From Bacillota bacterium (GTDB taxonomy: Bacteria; Bacillota; Clostridia; Acetivibrionales; DTU013): a stretch of DNA of 64,000 bases. Every line of letters begins with the position of its first letter. The stretch's first letter is position 1. The stretch is taken from contig JAEZCA010000035.1 in NCBI GenBank assembly GCA_023412665.1, positions 124,001 through 188,000 of the forward strand. Reading direction: 5' to 3'. A model generated the notes under the pieces. That model was not told the origin of the DNA. It was given only the letters and a program-made list of their open reading frames with translations, and did not search any database. A program made the translations under genes and the position numbers. This document shows, piece after piece, positions 24,230-32,345 of this stretch.

Positions 24230-24967
24230 ATGGGACACCTGCTGCGAATAACCCTGGTGGGATTGGTATCGGGACTGGTCGGGACTGGTCTGGGCGGACT
24301 GTCGGCGTTTTTGATATCAAAGACAAGCAATCGGATAATGAGTTCGATACTGGAATTCTCCGCCGGCCTTATGACTGCAGTGGTTTGCTTTGAGCTGCTG
24401 CCGGAGGCGTTCAAGCTTGGAGGCACCTTCTACACCTTTGCCGGTATCCTTGCAGGTATCGTTGTTGTTGTCCTGATAGAAAATCTTTTGAAAAAATCCC
24501 GATTTATCGGAAAAGGTGAAAACACCGGACTGCTCAAAGCCGGCATCCTTATGGCCATCGCCATAGCAATGCACAACTTCCCCGAGGGCTTTGCAGTAGG
24601 CTCGGGTTTTGAAGCCTCATCAAGCCTTGGATTTACTATAACCGCAGTAATAATCATTCACGATATACCAGAGGGCATAGCCATGGCCGTCCCAATGCGC
24701 GCAGGCGGATTTTCGAGGCTGAAGGCCTTCGGATATACATTGCTTTCAGGTGTCCCGATGGGTTTTGGCGCACTCCTGGGCGCGATGCTGGGCACGATCT
24801 CCGACCGGCTTACAGCCGCCTGTCTCGGATTCGCAGGCGGAGCCATGCTGTACATAATATATGGAGAGCTTGTTCCGGAATCAAAGCGTCTATATTTAGG
24901 AAGATTATCTTCTTTGGCGAATGTATGGGGAATATTATGTGGTATAATAGTATCAGTCTTGAACTAA
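24230..24967 (+). CDS. ZIP-family divalent metal transporter
   Basis: 245 residues, about eight transmembrane helices. The metal-site motifs of the ZIP family are both present: HNFPEGFAVG in helix 4 and HDIPEGIAMAVP in helix 5, plus the helix GELVPES. It imports zinc or a related divalent metal across the cytoplasmic membrane; direction and metal are not visible. Start at 24230 because GGAGGG lies just before that ATG, whereas an ATG 27 bases upstream has no site. An inverted repeat at 24180 may be its operator. It lies between prfA and sua5, as in several Clostridia. Confidence 0.92.
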   Translation: MGHLLRITLVGLVSGLVGTGLGGLSAFLISKTSNRIMSSILEFSAGLMTAVVCFELLPEAFKLGGTFYTFAGILAGIVVVVLIENLLKKSRFIGKGENTGLLKAGILMAIAIAMHNFPEGFAVGSGFEASSSLGFTITAVIIIHDIPEGIAMAVPMRAGGFSRLKAFGYTLLSGVPMGFGALLGAMLGTISDRLTAACLGFAGGAMLYIIYGELVPESKRLYLGRLSSLANVWGILCGIIVSVLN

Positions 24968-24994
24968 ATGACATGCAAAAAGGGAGTACATATT

Positions 24995-26059
24995 TTGAAG
25001 ACAGAAATAATCAAAGTAGACACAGCTGCCCAGGATTGGGACAAGCAGCTTGACTACGCAGCTCAGGTATTAAGATCCGGGGGGTTGGTGGCCTTTCCGA
25101 CTGAAACCGTATATGGTCTGGGGGCCAATGCACTGGATCAGACGGCTGTCAAAGGCATTTACAAGGCAAAGGGCCGCCCTTCTGATAACCCGCTGATAGT
25201 TCATATAACAAACACTGATTCTGTAAAGGAACTGACAGACAGTATCCCATTTGTTGCGCCTGTGCTCATGGAAGCCTTTTGGCCGGGACCGCTGACGCTT
25301 GTAATGCCAAGATCGAAGAATGTTCCCGACGTTATTACAGCAGGCCTTGATACGGTAGCAATAAGAATGCCCTCGCATCCTATCGCGGCTGCATTGATCA
25401 AAAAGGCAGGCGTACCTGTCGCCGCTCCGAGCGCCAACAGCTCCGGCAGGCCAAGCCCGACTCTGGCAAAGCATGTGATCGAGGACCTTAAAGGCAAGGT
25501 CGATGTAATCATCGACGGAGGTATCTCAAAGGTCGGCGTGGAATCAACGGTACTGGATATAACTGTCACTCCACCGATGATACTAAGACCCGGAGGAGTA
25601 ACCCTGGAACAGCTGCGCAGCGTACTGGGCGCTGTCAGCTGGGACCATGCGTCCCACTGTACATCCCATGCCGCTCCAAGATCACCGGGCATGAAATACA
25701 AGCACTACTCCCCTAAAGCAGCGCTTCTTCTGCTCCAGGGCAGTCCCGAACGAGTGGCCGCCGAGATAAGCAAAAGAGCAGAACTTTACCACAAGGAAGG
25801 CTCCTCTATCGGAATACTCAATACCGATGAGACAGCCTCCCTCTATGAGCCCTCCCTGCACACCTACTGCAAGATCATGTCCCTTGGGAGCAGAGAGAAC
25901 CCGGAGACACTGGCGTCTAATCTCTTCCGTTGCTTAAGGGAGTTCGACGAAAAGGCAGTAGAGATGATAATGGCGGAGACACCCGATACAGGCGGCATCG
26001 GACAAGCAGTAATTAACCGGCTGATGAAAGCGGCCGGAGGAAATATCATAAAGCTATGA
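24995..26059 (+). CDS. L-threonylcarbamoyladenylate synthase (Sua5/TsaC)
   Basis: 354 residues. The YrdC/TsaC fold spans ~1-205 with FPTETVYGLGANAL, KGRPSDNPLIVHI, FWPGPLTLV, and APSANSSGRPSPT. The C-terminal ~140 residues are the Sua5 domain, reached through PRSPGMKYKHYSPKA. It makes the threonylcarbamoyl donor for tRNA position 37 from threonine, bicarbonate and ATP. I choose the TTG at 24995: AAAGGGAG lies 8 bases upstream, while the ATG at 24968 overlaps the zip stop region without a site. Ten bases separate it from the phosphatase gene. Confidence 0.95.
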   Translation: MKTEIIKVDTAAQDWDKQLDYAAQVLRSGGLVAFPTETVYGLGANALDQTAVKGIYKAKGRPSDNPLIVHITNTDSVKELTDSIPFVAPVLMEAFWPGPLTLVMPRSKNVPDVITAGLDTVAIRMPSHPIAAALIKKAGVPVAAPSANSSGRPSPTLAKHVIEDLKGKVDVIIDGGISKVGVESTVLDITVTPPMILRPGGVTLEQLRSVLGAVSWDHASHCTSHAAPRSPGMKYKHYSPKAALLLLQGSPERVAAEISKRAELYHKEGSSIGILNTDETASLYEPSLHTYCKIMSLGSRENPETLASNLFRCLREFDEKAVEMIMAETPDTGGIGQAVINRLMKAAGGNIIKL

Positions 26060-26068
26060 GGAGAAATA

Positions 26069-26530
26069 ATGAAACGGATATTGTTCGTATGTACAGGCAA
26101 TACCTGCAGAAGCCCGATGGCAGAAGCCCTGTTCAACCGTCTGGCAGTCCTCGAGCTGCAAGGCCATGGATATGAAGCAGTGTCTGCCGGACTTTCTACA
26201 ATGGACGGTATCCCTGCAAGCGGAAATGCAGTCAAGGCAATGGACAGCTATCCCGGTGCAGACCTGTCGCGCCATCGTTCAAGGCTGTTGAGGTGTGATG
26301 ATATCGAAAATGCGTTCCTTGTACTTACAATGTGCCGCAGCCACAAGCAGCACATACTTTCGATGTATCCTGAAGCGTATCAAAAGGTTTACACATTGAA
26401 AGAATATGCATATGGTATGGAAGTCGATATAAAAGATCCCATTGGAGGCGGCGAATCAGTATACAGGCAAAGCGCGGATGAAATCGGACAGGCAGTCGAA
26501 AAACTTGTAGAAAAACTCAAATTTATGTGA
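26069..26530 (+). CDS. Low-molecular-weight protein phosphatase (YwlE-like)
   Basis: 153 residues. The P-loop CTGNTCRSPMAE is at residues 8-19, and the general-acid region DIKDPIGGG near 127. The CxGNTCRS signature with threonine rather than isoleucine at the fifth position is that of arginine phosphatases such as YwlE. It follows sua5 by 9 bases, the same order as Bacillus ywlC-ywlE. Ribosome site AGGAG. Arginine specificity is inferred from the motif and synteny. Confidence 0.92.
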   Translation: MKRILFVCTGNTCRSPMAEALFNRLAVLELQGHGYEAVSAGLSTMDGIPASGNAVKAMDSYPGADLSRHRSRLLRCDDIENAFLVLTMCRSHKQHILSMYPEAYQKVYTLKEYAYGMEVDIKDPIGGGESVYRQSADEIGQAVEKLVEKLKFM

Positions 26531-26586
26531 TACAGCTTTGACTTTAGTATATCAATATTATAAAATTGTAACGGAGGCTTATAACA

Positions 26587-27045
26587 ATGTTGGCAATCGC
26601 AAGCGATCATGCAGGCTTTGACCTGAAAACCGAAGTAATAAACCATTTGAAAGAGATCAACGTCCCGTTCGAGGACCTTGGCACATGTGACTGCACCACT
26701 TCCGTCGATTATAACGACTTTGGGCAGAAGGTTGCGGAATCAGTAGCTGCCGGAACACACGAACGCGGTATAATAATATGCGGTACAGGTATCGGGATTT
26801 CTATATCAGCAAATAAAGTACCCGGTATACGGGCCGCTCTTTGCACAGATCCATACATGGCCAGAATGAGCCGGGAGCACAATGACGCAAATGTGCTGGC
26901 ATTGGGTGGCAGAGTATTGGGCGTTGGCCTTGCGATCGACATAGTCGATACATGGCTGAACGCTTCTTTTTTAGGCGGTCGTCACCAGAGAAGAGTGGAC
27001 AAGTTTGGAGATATTGAGAAAAAATATTCAATAAAAAATACATAA
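26587..27045 (+). CDS. rpiB: Ribose-5-phosphate isomerase B
   Basis: 152 residues. Motifs are ASDHAGFDLK at the start, CGTGIGISISANKVPGIRAAL around 68-88 (active-site cysteine) and SREHNDANVLALGGR. It interconverts ribose-5-phosphate and ribulose-5-phosphate. ACGGAGG lies 10 bases before the ATG. It is in the same run as upp and comEB, linking pentose and pyrimidine metabolism. Confidence 0.96.
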   Translation: MLAIASDHAGFDLKTEVINHLKEINVPFEDLGTCDCTTSVDYNDFGQKVAESVAAGTHERGIIICGTGIGISISANKVPGIRAALCTDPYMARMSREHNDANVLALGGRVLGVGLAIDIVDTWLNASFLGGRHQRRVDKFGDIEKKYSIKNT

Positions 27046-27061
27046 ATCGGAGGTACAGCAT

Positions 27062-27691
27062 ATGGAAAAAGTTTTTATATTTGATCACCCGCTGATCCAA
27101 CACAAAATTTCCTTGTTGAGGGATAAAAACACAAGCACCAAGGAGTTCAGGGAACTGGTATCAGAGATTGCAATGCTTATGGGCTATGAGGTCACCAGAA
27201 ACATGCCCTTAAAGGAAGTAGAGATAGAAACACCTGTGGCTGTTGCCAAAACAAAGGTCATATCGGGCAAAAAGCTCGGCATAGTACCGATACTCAGAGC
27301 CGGTCTTGGAATGGTGGATGGCATGCTGAACCTTCTGCCAATGGCTAAGGTCGGACATATCGGGCTTTACCGCGATCCGGAAACACTGGAGCCTGTTGAG
27401 TATTACTGCAAGCTGCCTGTCGACGCAGAAGAGCGCGAGATCGTAGTTCTCGATCCAATGCTCGCTACAGGCGGATCCGCATCAGCAGCAATAAGGTTCA
27501 TAAAGGAAAGAGGCGTCACAAGCATAAAGCTTATGTGCCTGATAGCCGCTAAATCAGGGATAGAAAGGATCAATAAGGATCATCCCGATGTTGAGATCTA
27601 CTGCGCAGCAGTCGATGAAAAGCTCAACGACCACGGCTATATCGTTCCCGGCCTCGGCGATGCCGGCGACCGTCTTTTCGGCACCAAATAG
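27062..27691 (+). CDS. upp: Uracil phosphoribosyltransferase
   Basis: 209 residues, full length. The PRPP loop is VVLDPMLATGGSA near 128, with PILRAGLGMVDG near 76 and the uracil-binding tail YIVPGLGDAGDRLFGTK. It salvages uracil to UMP. CGGAGG is 8 bases before the ATG. It starts 16 bases after rpiB. A GGGGAC-type hairpin follows at 27697. Confidence 0.97.
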   Translation: MEKVFIFDHPLIQHKISLLRDKNTSTKEFRELVSEIAMLMGYEVTRNMPLKEVEIETPVAVAKTKVISGKKLGIVPILRAGLGMVDGMLNLLPMAKVGHIGLYRDPETLEPVEYYCKLPVDAEEREIVVLDPMLATGGSASAAIRFIKERGVTSIKLMCLIAAKSGIERINKDHPDVEIYCAAVDEKLNDHGYIVPGLGDAGDRLFGTK

Positions 27692-27696
27692 AAACA

Positions 27697-27742
27697 AGGG
27701 GACGGTTCATATGCTTCCGTCTGAAGCAGAGGGACAGTCCCT
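27697..27742 (+). repeat. GGGGACGGTTC-type imperfect hairpin between upp and comEB
   Basis: Left arm AGGGGACGGTTCATATGCTTC against right arm GAAGCAGAGGGACAGTCCCT, with several mismatches and a five-base loop CGTCT. The phrase GGGGACGGT recurs at 54493-54548 and in the coding repeats at 13831-13950. No T-run follows, so read-through into comEB is expected. Confidence 0.55.
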
Positions 27743-27790
27743 CCCATATACTTGGGGGATCAGGATATAATAAGTTTGGGAGGCATCACT

Positions 27791-28228
27791 ATGAGACCGT
27801 CGTGGGATGAATATTTCATGGAGATCGTTGAGTTGATCAAAACAAGATCGACCTGTCTCAGACGTCAGGTAGGAGCATTGATCGTAAAGGAGAAGCGTAT
27901 ACTCGCCACCGGCTACAATGGAGCTCCAACAGGCTGTAAGCATTGCTCCGAGGTCGGCTGCCTCCGGGAAGAGCTGAAGATACCGTCAGGCCAGCGCCAC
28001 GAGCTCTGCAGGGCTATACATGCCGAGCAGAACGCCCTTGTGCAGGCCGCATATTCGGGGACAAGCGTAAAGGAAGGCACCATGTATGTAACACATCAGC
28101 CTTGTGTTCTGTGTGCCAAGATGGCCATCAATGCAGGAATCAAAAAAATCGTATTCAGAGGCGATTACCCGGATGAACTGGCCATGGAGCTGCTGAAGGA
28201 AGCCGGAGTAAGGGTAGTCAAAATATAG
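27791..28228 (+). CDS. Deoxycytidylate deaminase (ComEB-like)
   Basis: 145 residues. The zinc-dependent deaminase motifs are HAEQNAL near 80 and TMYVTHQPCVLCAKMAINAG near 100-119, with extra zinc cysteines in CKHCSEVGC. It deaminates dCMP to dUMP for thymidylate synthesis. Start at 27791, with GGGAGG 8 bases upstream; an in-frame GTG/TTG upstream is less likely. Fourteen bases separate it from the wecA/tagO gene. Confidence 0.94.
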   Translation: MRPSWDEYFMEIVELIKTRSTCLRRQVGALIVKEKRILATGYNGAPTGCKHCSEVGCLREELKIPSGQRHELCRAIHAEQNALVQAAYSGTSVKEGTMYVTHQPCVLCAKMAINAGIKKIVFRGDYPDELAMELLKEAGVRVVKI

Positions 28229-28242
28229 GCAGGTGTGTCCGA

Positions 28243-29403
28243 TTGTCATACATTTATGAATATATAATAACATTCGCACTGGCGTTCATAGTAGCATTTT
28301 CAGCAACTCCGATAGTAAGAAGACTCGCCTTCAAGGTGGGCGGCGTCGACATACCCAAGGACAACCGCAGGATGCATAAAAAGCCCATCGCTCTGATGGG
28401 TGGATTGGCAATTATCTGCGGCTTTGTTGTTTCACTTGGATTCGATCTGCTGACCACTTCAAACATAGTAACGCCGGGCAGAGAGATCGCCGGGCTCATG
28501 ACAGGCATAGCTGTGATCATGCTCATGGGTGTCCTTGATGATACAAGAACCCTGAAGGCTTGGGTTAAGCTGGCCTTTCAGATATTGGCCGCAGCATGTG
28601 TAGTAGCAATCTCAGGAACACGGATTTCGGTACTGACCAATCCATTTGGAGCTGACCCGTATTTGGAGCTCAGCCCGTATATATCTATTCCACTGACCAT
28701 AATGTGGATAGTGGGCATAACTAATGCAATAAACCTTATTGACGGGCTGGACGGGCTGGCTGCAGGCGTATCCTCCATATCCTCCCTGTCGCTGTTCTTT
28801 GTCTCCATACTCAGGGCAGATCTCGACCCGTCAATAGCAATATATACCGCGCTGGTCACAGCGGCGCTGGCCGGCTCCACGCTTGGCTTCCTGCCATTCA
28901 ACTTCAATCCTGCGAAGATATTTATGGGAGAAACAGGTGCGGCATTCCTCGGATTCACACTCGGAGTCATATCGATACAGGGCGCAATGAAATCATATAC
29001 CGCCATATCGATAGCAATACCTCTGCTGGTATTGGGATTGCCGCTGTTTGATACACTATTTGCAATAACCAGGCGAGTCCTGGCGCGCAAATCGATAATG
29101 CAGGCAGACAGAGGACATCTGCACCATAGACTCATCGACATGGGCCTGAGCCAAAGGCAGTCGGTCCTGATTATGTACATCGCCAGCGCATCTCTCGGTC
29201 TGTGTGCCATCGTACTGGCGGACCGTGGCGCACTGAGTGCGATAATACTGCTGCTAGCCGTAGCGGTATTTGTAATAGGTGGCACAAAGTATATGAGTGA
29301 CCGCGAACCAGAGGATAATGGCATGACGGACGAAGGTACGGCTGCAAACCCGGCCCTGCCGGAGAATGAAATAGAAAAACCGACTGATGGGGTAACGAAA
29401 TGA
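28243..29403 (+). CDS. Undecaprenyl-phosphate GlcNAc-1-phosphate transferase (WecA/TagO family)
   Basis: 386 residues, about eleven membrane helices. Family motifs are DNRRMHKKPIALMGGLAI near 39, the catalytic DGLDGLAAGVSS near 167, NFNPAKIFMGETGAAFLGF near 222 and GHLHHRLIDMG near 290. It links GlcNAc-1-phosphate to undecaprenyl phosphate, the first step of teichoic-acid-type or other wall polymers. TTG start with AGGTG 8 bases upstream. The acidic tail (~355-386) is low complexity. Its stop overlaps the wecB ATG by four bases, tying the two together. Confidence 0.93.
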   Translation: MSYIYEYIITFALAFIVAFSATPIVRRLAFKVGGVDIPKDNRRMHKKPIALMGGLAIICGFVVSLGFDLLTTSNIVTPGREIAGLMTGIAVIMLMGVLDDTRTLKAWVKLAFQILAAACVVAISGTRISVLTNPFGADPYLELSPYISIPLTIMWIVGITNAINLIDGLDGLAAGVSSISSLSLFFVSILRADLDPSIAIYTALVTAALAGSTLGFLPFNFNPAKIFMGETGAAFLGFTLGVISIQGAMKSYTAISIAIPLLVLGLPLFDTLFAITRRVLARKSIMQADRGHLHHRLIDMGLSQRQSVLIMYIASASLGLCAIVLADRGALSAIILLLAVAVFVIGGTKYMSDREPEDNGMTDEGTAANPALPENEIEKPTDGVTK

Positions 29404-30545
29404 AGAGGTTAAAAGTAATGCCGATTTTTGGCGCCAGACCAGACGCCGTTAAAATGGCGCCGCTGGTAAAAGAGCTTCAAAACTGCCGTGAAATCGACAC
29501 TGTAGTATGTACAACGGCTCAGCACAGGCAAATGCTGGACCAGGTCCTGGATGTTTTCCGGATAAAGCCCGAGTATGATCTGGATATAATGCTTCAAAGG
29601 CAGACACTGGAACAGATCACCTCAAGAGCTCTCGAAAGGCTCTCAGCTGTATTCGCAGATGAAAAACCGGATATAGTGCTCGTCCACGGCGATACCTCTA
29701 CCTGCTTCGTTTCTTCACTGGCGGCCTTCTATAAAAAAATATCCGTGGGCCATGTAGAAGCCGGCCTCAGAACCTTTGACAAATACTCACCGTATCCGGA
29801 GGAGATGAACAGGAAGCTCACCGGTGCTCTGGCAGATCTGCATTTTGCTCCTACTGCGGCAAACATGACAAATCTCCTCAATGAGGGAATAAAGCCGGAA
29901 AGGATATATGTCACCGGAAACACAGTTATAGATGCAATGAGGACAACAGTACAAAATGACTATGTTTTTCAGAGTGAAGCTCTCAGAAGCATCAATATAA
30001 AGGGCAAACGCGTGATCGCTATGACGGCGCACAGGCGGGAAAACCTGGGAGAGCCTCTTGAACAGATATGTATGGCTGTAAAGGACATTGCTGACAGCTA
30101 TGACGATGTAAGCATAATTTATGCCGTACATCTTAACCCGGCTGTAAGGGAAACAGCCTTTAAGATTCTTGGAAACCACCCCCGCATACATCTGATCGAT
30201 CCTTTGGATGTACAGGATATGCACAATCTGATGAATATATCGTACATAGTAATGACCGATTCTGGAGGCCTTCAGGAGGAGGCTCCGTCTCTGGGCAAGC
30301 CGGTACTGGTCCTGCGGAAGGAAACCGAGCGTCCGGAGGCAGTGACAGCCGGCACTGTAAAGCTGGCGGGAGTTGAACGTGACACCATAAGGCAGCTTGC
30401 GGCCCAACTGCTGGAGGATCCCATGGAATACGACAAAATGGCCAAAGCCGTTAACCCTTATGGAGACGGCAAAGCCTCGGAACGAATAGTAAAGGCACTT
30501 CTGTATGAGTATGGTATATCAAAAGAAAAACCGGCTGAATTTTAG
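29400..30545 (+). CDS. wecB: UDP-N-acetylglucosamine 2-epimerase (non-hydrolysing)
   Basis: 381 residues. Motifs are PIFGARPDAVKMAPL at the start, TAQHRQMLD, VHGDTSTC near 96, HVEAGLRT near 118, and MTDSGGLQEEAPSLGKPVLVLR near 285. It interconverts UDP-GlcNAc and UDP-ManNAc; UDP-ManNAc feeds the second step of wall-polymer linkage-unit synthesis. It overlaps wecA/tagO by ATGA and ends inside the terminator at 30526. Together with galU it points to a teichoic- or teichuronic-acid-like polymer. Confidence 0.95.
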   Translation: MKRLKVMPIFGARPDAVKMAPLVKELQNCREIDTVVCTTAQHRQMLDQVLDVFRIKPEYDLDIMLQRQTLEQITSRALERLSAVFADEKPDIVLVHGDTSTCFVSSLAAFYKKISVGHVEAGLRTFDKYSPYPEEMNRKLTGALADLHFAPTAANMTNLLNEGIKPERIYVTGNTVIDAMRTTVQNDYVFQSEALRSINIKGKRVIAMTAHRRENLGEPLEQICMAVKDIADSYDDVSIIYAVHLNPAVRETAFKILGNHPRIHLIDPLDVQDMHNLMNISYIVMTDSGGLQEEAPSLGKPVLVLRKETERPEAVTAGTVKLAGVERDTIRQLAAQLLEDPMEYDKMAKAVNPYGDGKASERIVKALLYEYGISKEKPAEF

Positions 30546-30560
30546 CCGGTTTTATTTTTT
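30526..30560 (+). terminator. Terminator of the prfA-wecB run, overlapping the wecB stop
   Basis: Stem AAAACCGGCT/AGCCGGTTTT, followed by ATTTTTT. The left arm encodes the last wecB residues and the stop codon is in the loop. Confidence 0.92.
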
Positions 30561-30577
30561 GCTCTAGCATTGCGCTT

Positions 30578-31420
30578 TTATTTACTCTCGTCTGTGTCAC
30601 CAGAACTGTCTGCATCAGTCTGACCACTCTTCACGTGCTCATGATTGTAAAGATGGTCCATGCAATATTCGTAGTCACCCTCACAATCCACACAATACCT
30701 GAAATCCATCTTCCTGTCTTCGACATCCGTTTTGCCGCATACCGTACAGCGATGCATCACATGTATCTTTGGAATCTTTGATTTGAAGTCCTGTCTGTTC
30801 TTCTGTGCCTTCTGCCTGAATCTCAGCTTATAATATACATCCTTCCAGAAAAACAGTATGAAATTCAGAGCTGAGCCCAGGACCGTTATCAGTCCGTAGA
30901 CCGGCGAGAGGCCAAAGTTGAACACAAGGAACGCTGCATAGATTATGGCCAGGTATTTGATCTTGACCGGTACGAAGAAAAACAGCATCATCTCATAGTT
31001 CGGGAACAGGAATGCAAATGCAAATATCAGTGAAAGGTTAAGGTACTCTGCCGTTCCCGCGCCCCCTAAGAAAGCTCCTGCTATAGTTCCAAGCACTCCT
31101 ACCAGGTAATATACGTTGAACTTGAAGGAACCCCACTCATTCTCCAGAGTCGAACCTATCATATAGTAAAAATAAAGCGTGAACAAAATCCATATAGGTG
31201 AAAAATTCATGGGTATGAACAGGAAGGTCAGAAGTCTCCAGACCTCGCCCTCCAAAACAAGGGATGGTACAAGCGCCAGCTTGTTCAGTATATTTAGTTC
31301 AGGGACCAAAAATGAAAGAAGGAACACGGCGCCATTCAGCGTGGTTATATAAAGCATCAGGTTTCTGATACTGTATTTGCCTATCTTTCTTTCAAGCCTG
31401 TCAAGCCACAACTGTACCAC
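30578..31420 (-). CDS. Rhomboid-like membrane protein, probably inactive, with C-terminal zinc ribbon
   Basis: 280 residues, about six membrane helices. It has the rhomboid/Der1 landmarks WRLLTFLFIP near 62 and GSTLENEWGSFKFNVYYLVG near 88. Where proteases have GxSG it reads GGAGTAEY, and no histidine occurs in the sixth helix, so it is probably a pseudoprotease. The cytoplasmic tail has a zinc-ribbon-like CTVCGK...YCVDCEGDYEYCMDH (~223-255) and an acidic end. GTG start with GGAGGG very close, so the exact start (GTG at 31420 or a nearby TTG) is uncertain. It follows the DUF975 gene by 39 bases. Confidence 0.72.
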   Translation of the reverse strand: MVQLWLDRLERKIGKYSIRNLMLYITTLNGAVFLLSFLVPELNILNKLALVPSLVLEGEVWRLLTFLFIPMNFSPIWILFTLYFYYMIGSTLENEWGSFKFNVYYLVGVLGTIAGAFLGGAGTAEYLNLSLIFAFAFLFPNYEMMLFFFVPVKIKYLAIIYAAFLVFNFGLSPVYGLITVLGSALNFILFFWKDVYYKLRFRQKAQKNRQDFKSKIPKIHVMHRCTVCGKTDVEDRKMDFRYCVDCEGDYEYCMDHLYNHEHVKSGQTDADSSGDTDESK

Positions 31421-31459
31421 CCTCCATCAAACATCATCATTCGTTTATCATGCACTTAA

Positions 31460-32221
31460 TTAATAATTATACTCCTCCTGCCCGGGATTATAAAGGTTTA
31501 ATTCGGAAAGACTGCACATTCCGTTCTCGATCGCGTTCTGTCTCAGTGTAAGGTACAGCTCGGCATGTGTGGCATCATCGTAAGGGCGCACAAATAAAAC
31601 ACCTATTCCCAGGCATAATGCACCGAGAAAATACCATCCCAGGAATGATAATTGAAGCACAAACATATCAAACTTATGGCCGCGGGTCATGTTATCACTG
31701 AGCTCGATAGCCCTTTTTGCCCCAATATTGGGGTTGTCGGCAAGGATATAAGGCACCATGCTGTACGCATACCCCTTTATTATGCCGGGAATTATCAGCA
31801 GCAATGACCACAGGAAAACATACAGATTCTTGAGAAACATCGTACCCACGATGCCCTTCCAATTGTAGCCATCAAACGCGTATCTGAAGCATTCCCTGTT
31901 ATCAAAGTACTGTGCCGACTGGATAAAATACCTCCTGCCTCCTACCTGCAACGGATTCAGAAGCAATATCTGTACTGCTATTGCTACTACAAGCGCAACT
32001 GAAAATGCTCCTAAAATCAGCATTATTATACCGGCCATTTCAGAAGAACTAAAATATGAACCGGTGTAATCTGAGAAACTATCTGACCCCGATCTTCCGC
32101 CGCCACCGCCGCCTGATCCTCCCGTTGTCAATCCAATAACCAAGCTTATGAGAAACGCCTTCCAATAGTTGCCTCTCAGGACATTTTTAGCTCTTTCCTT
32201 TAGTTCTCCCCTTGTCCACAT
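31460..32221 (-). CDS. DUF975-family integral membrane protein
   Basis: 253 residues. The family-typical start ELKERAKNVLRGNYWKAFLISL is followed by a glycine run (GGSGGGGGGRSGS), then about five membrane helices with LNPLQVGGRRYFIQSAQ near 92 and SMVPYILADNPNIGAKRAIELS near 155. DUF975 proteins are common in Firmicutes; function is unknown. GGGGG lies 8 bases before the ATG. Likely in an operon with the rhomboid-like gene. Confidence 0.82.
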   Translation of the reverse strand: MWTRGELKERAKNVLRGNYWKAFLISLVIGLTTGGSGGGGGGRSGSDSFSDYTGSYFSSSEMAGIIMLILGAFSVALVVAIAVQILLLNPLQVGGRRYFIQSAQYFDNRECFRYAFDGYNWKGIVGTMFLKNLYVFLWSLLLIIPGIIKGYAYSMVPYILADNPNIGAKRAIELSDNMTRGHKFDMFVLQLSFLGWYFLGALCLGIGVLFVRPYDDATHAELYLTLRQNAIENGMCSLSELNLYNPGQEEYNY

Positions 32222-32345
32222 AGCTAAACCCCCGCTTTCAAAAAATAAACAATTAAAATAACATCATATATTCGATTATACAAAAGTATACCGAATAAAT
32301 AAAGGATTTGTCTGCGAGGGTAGAAAATCCCGGTTTTACTGCACC

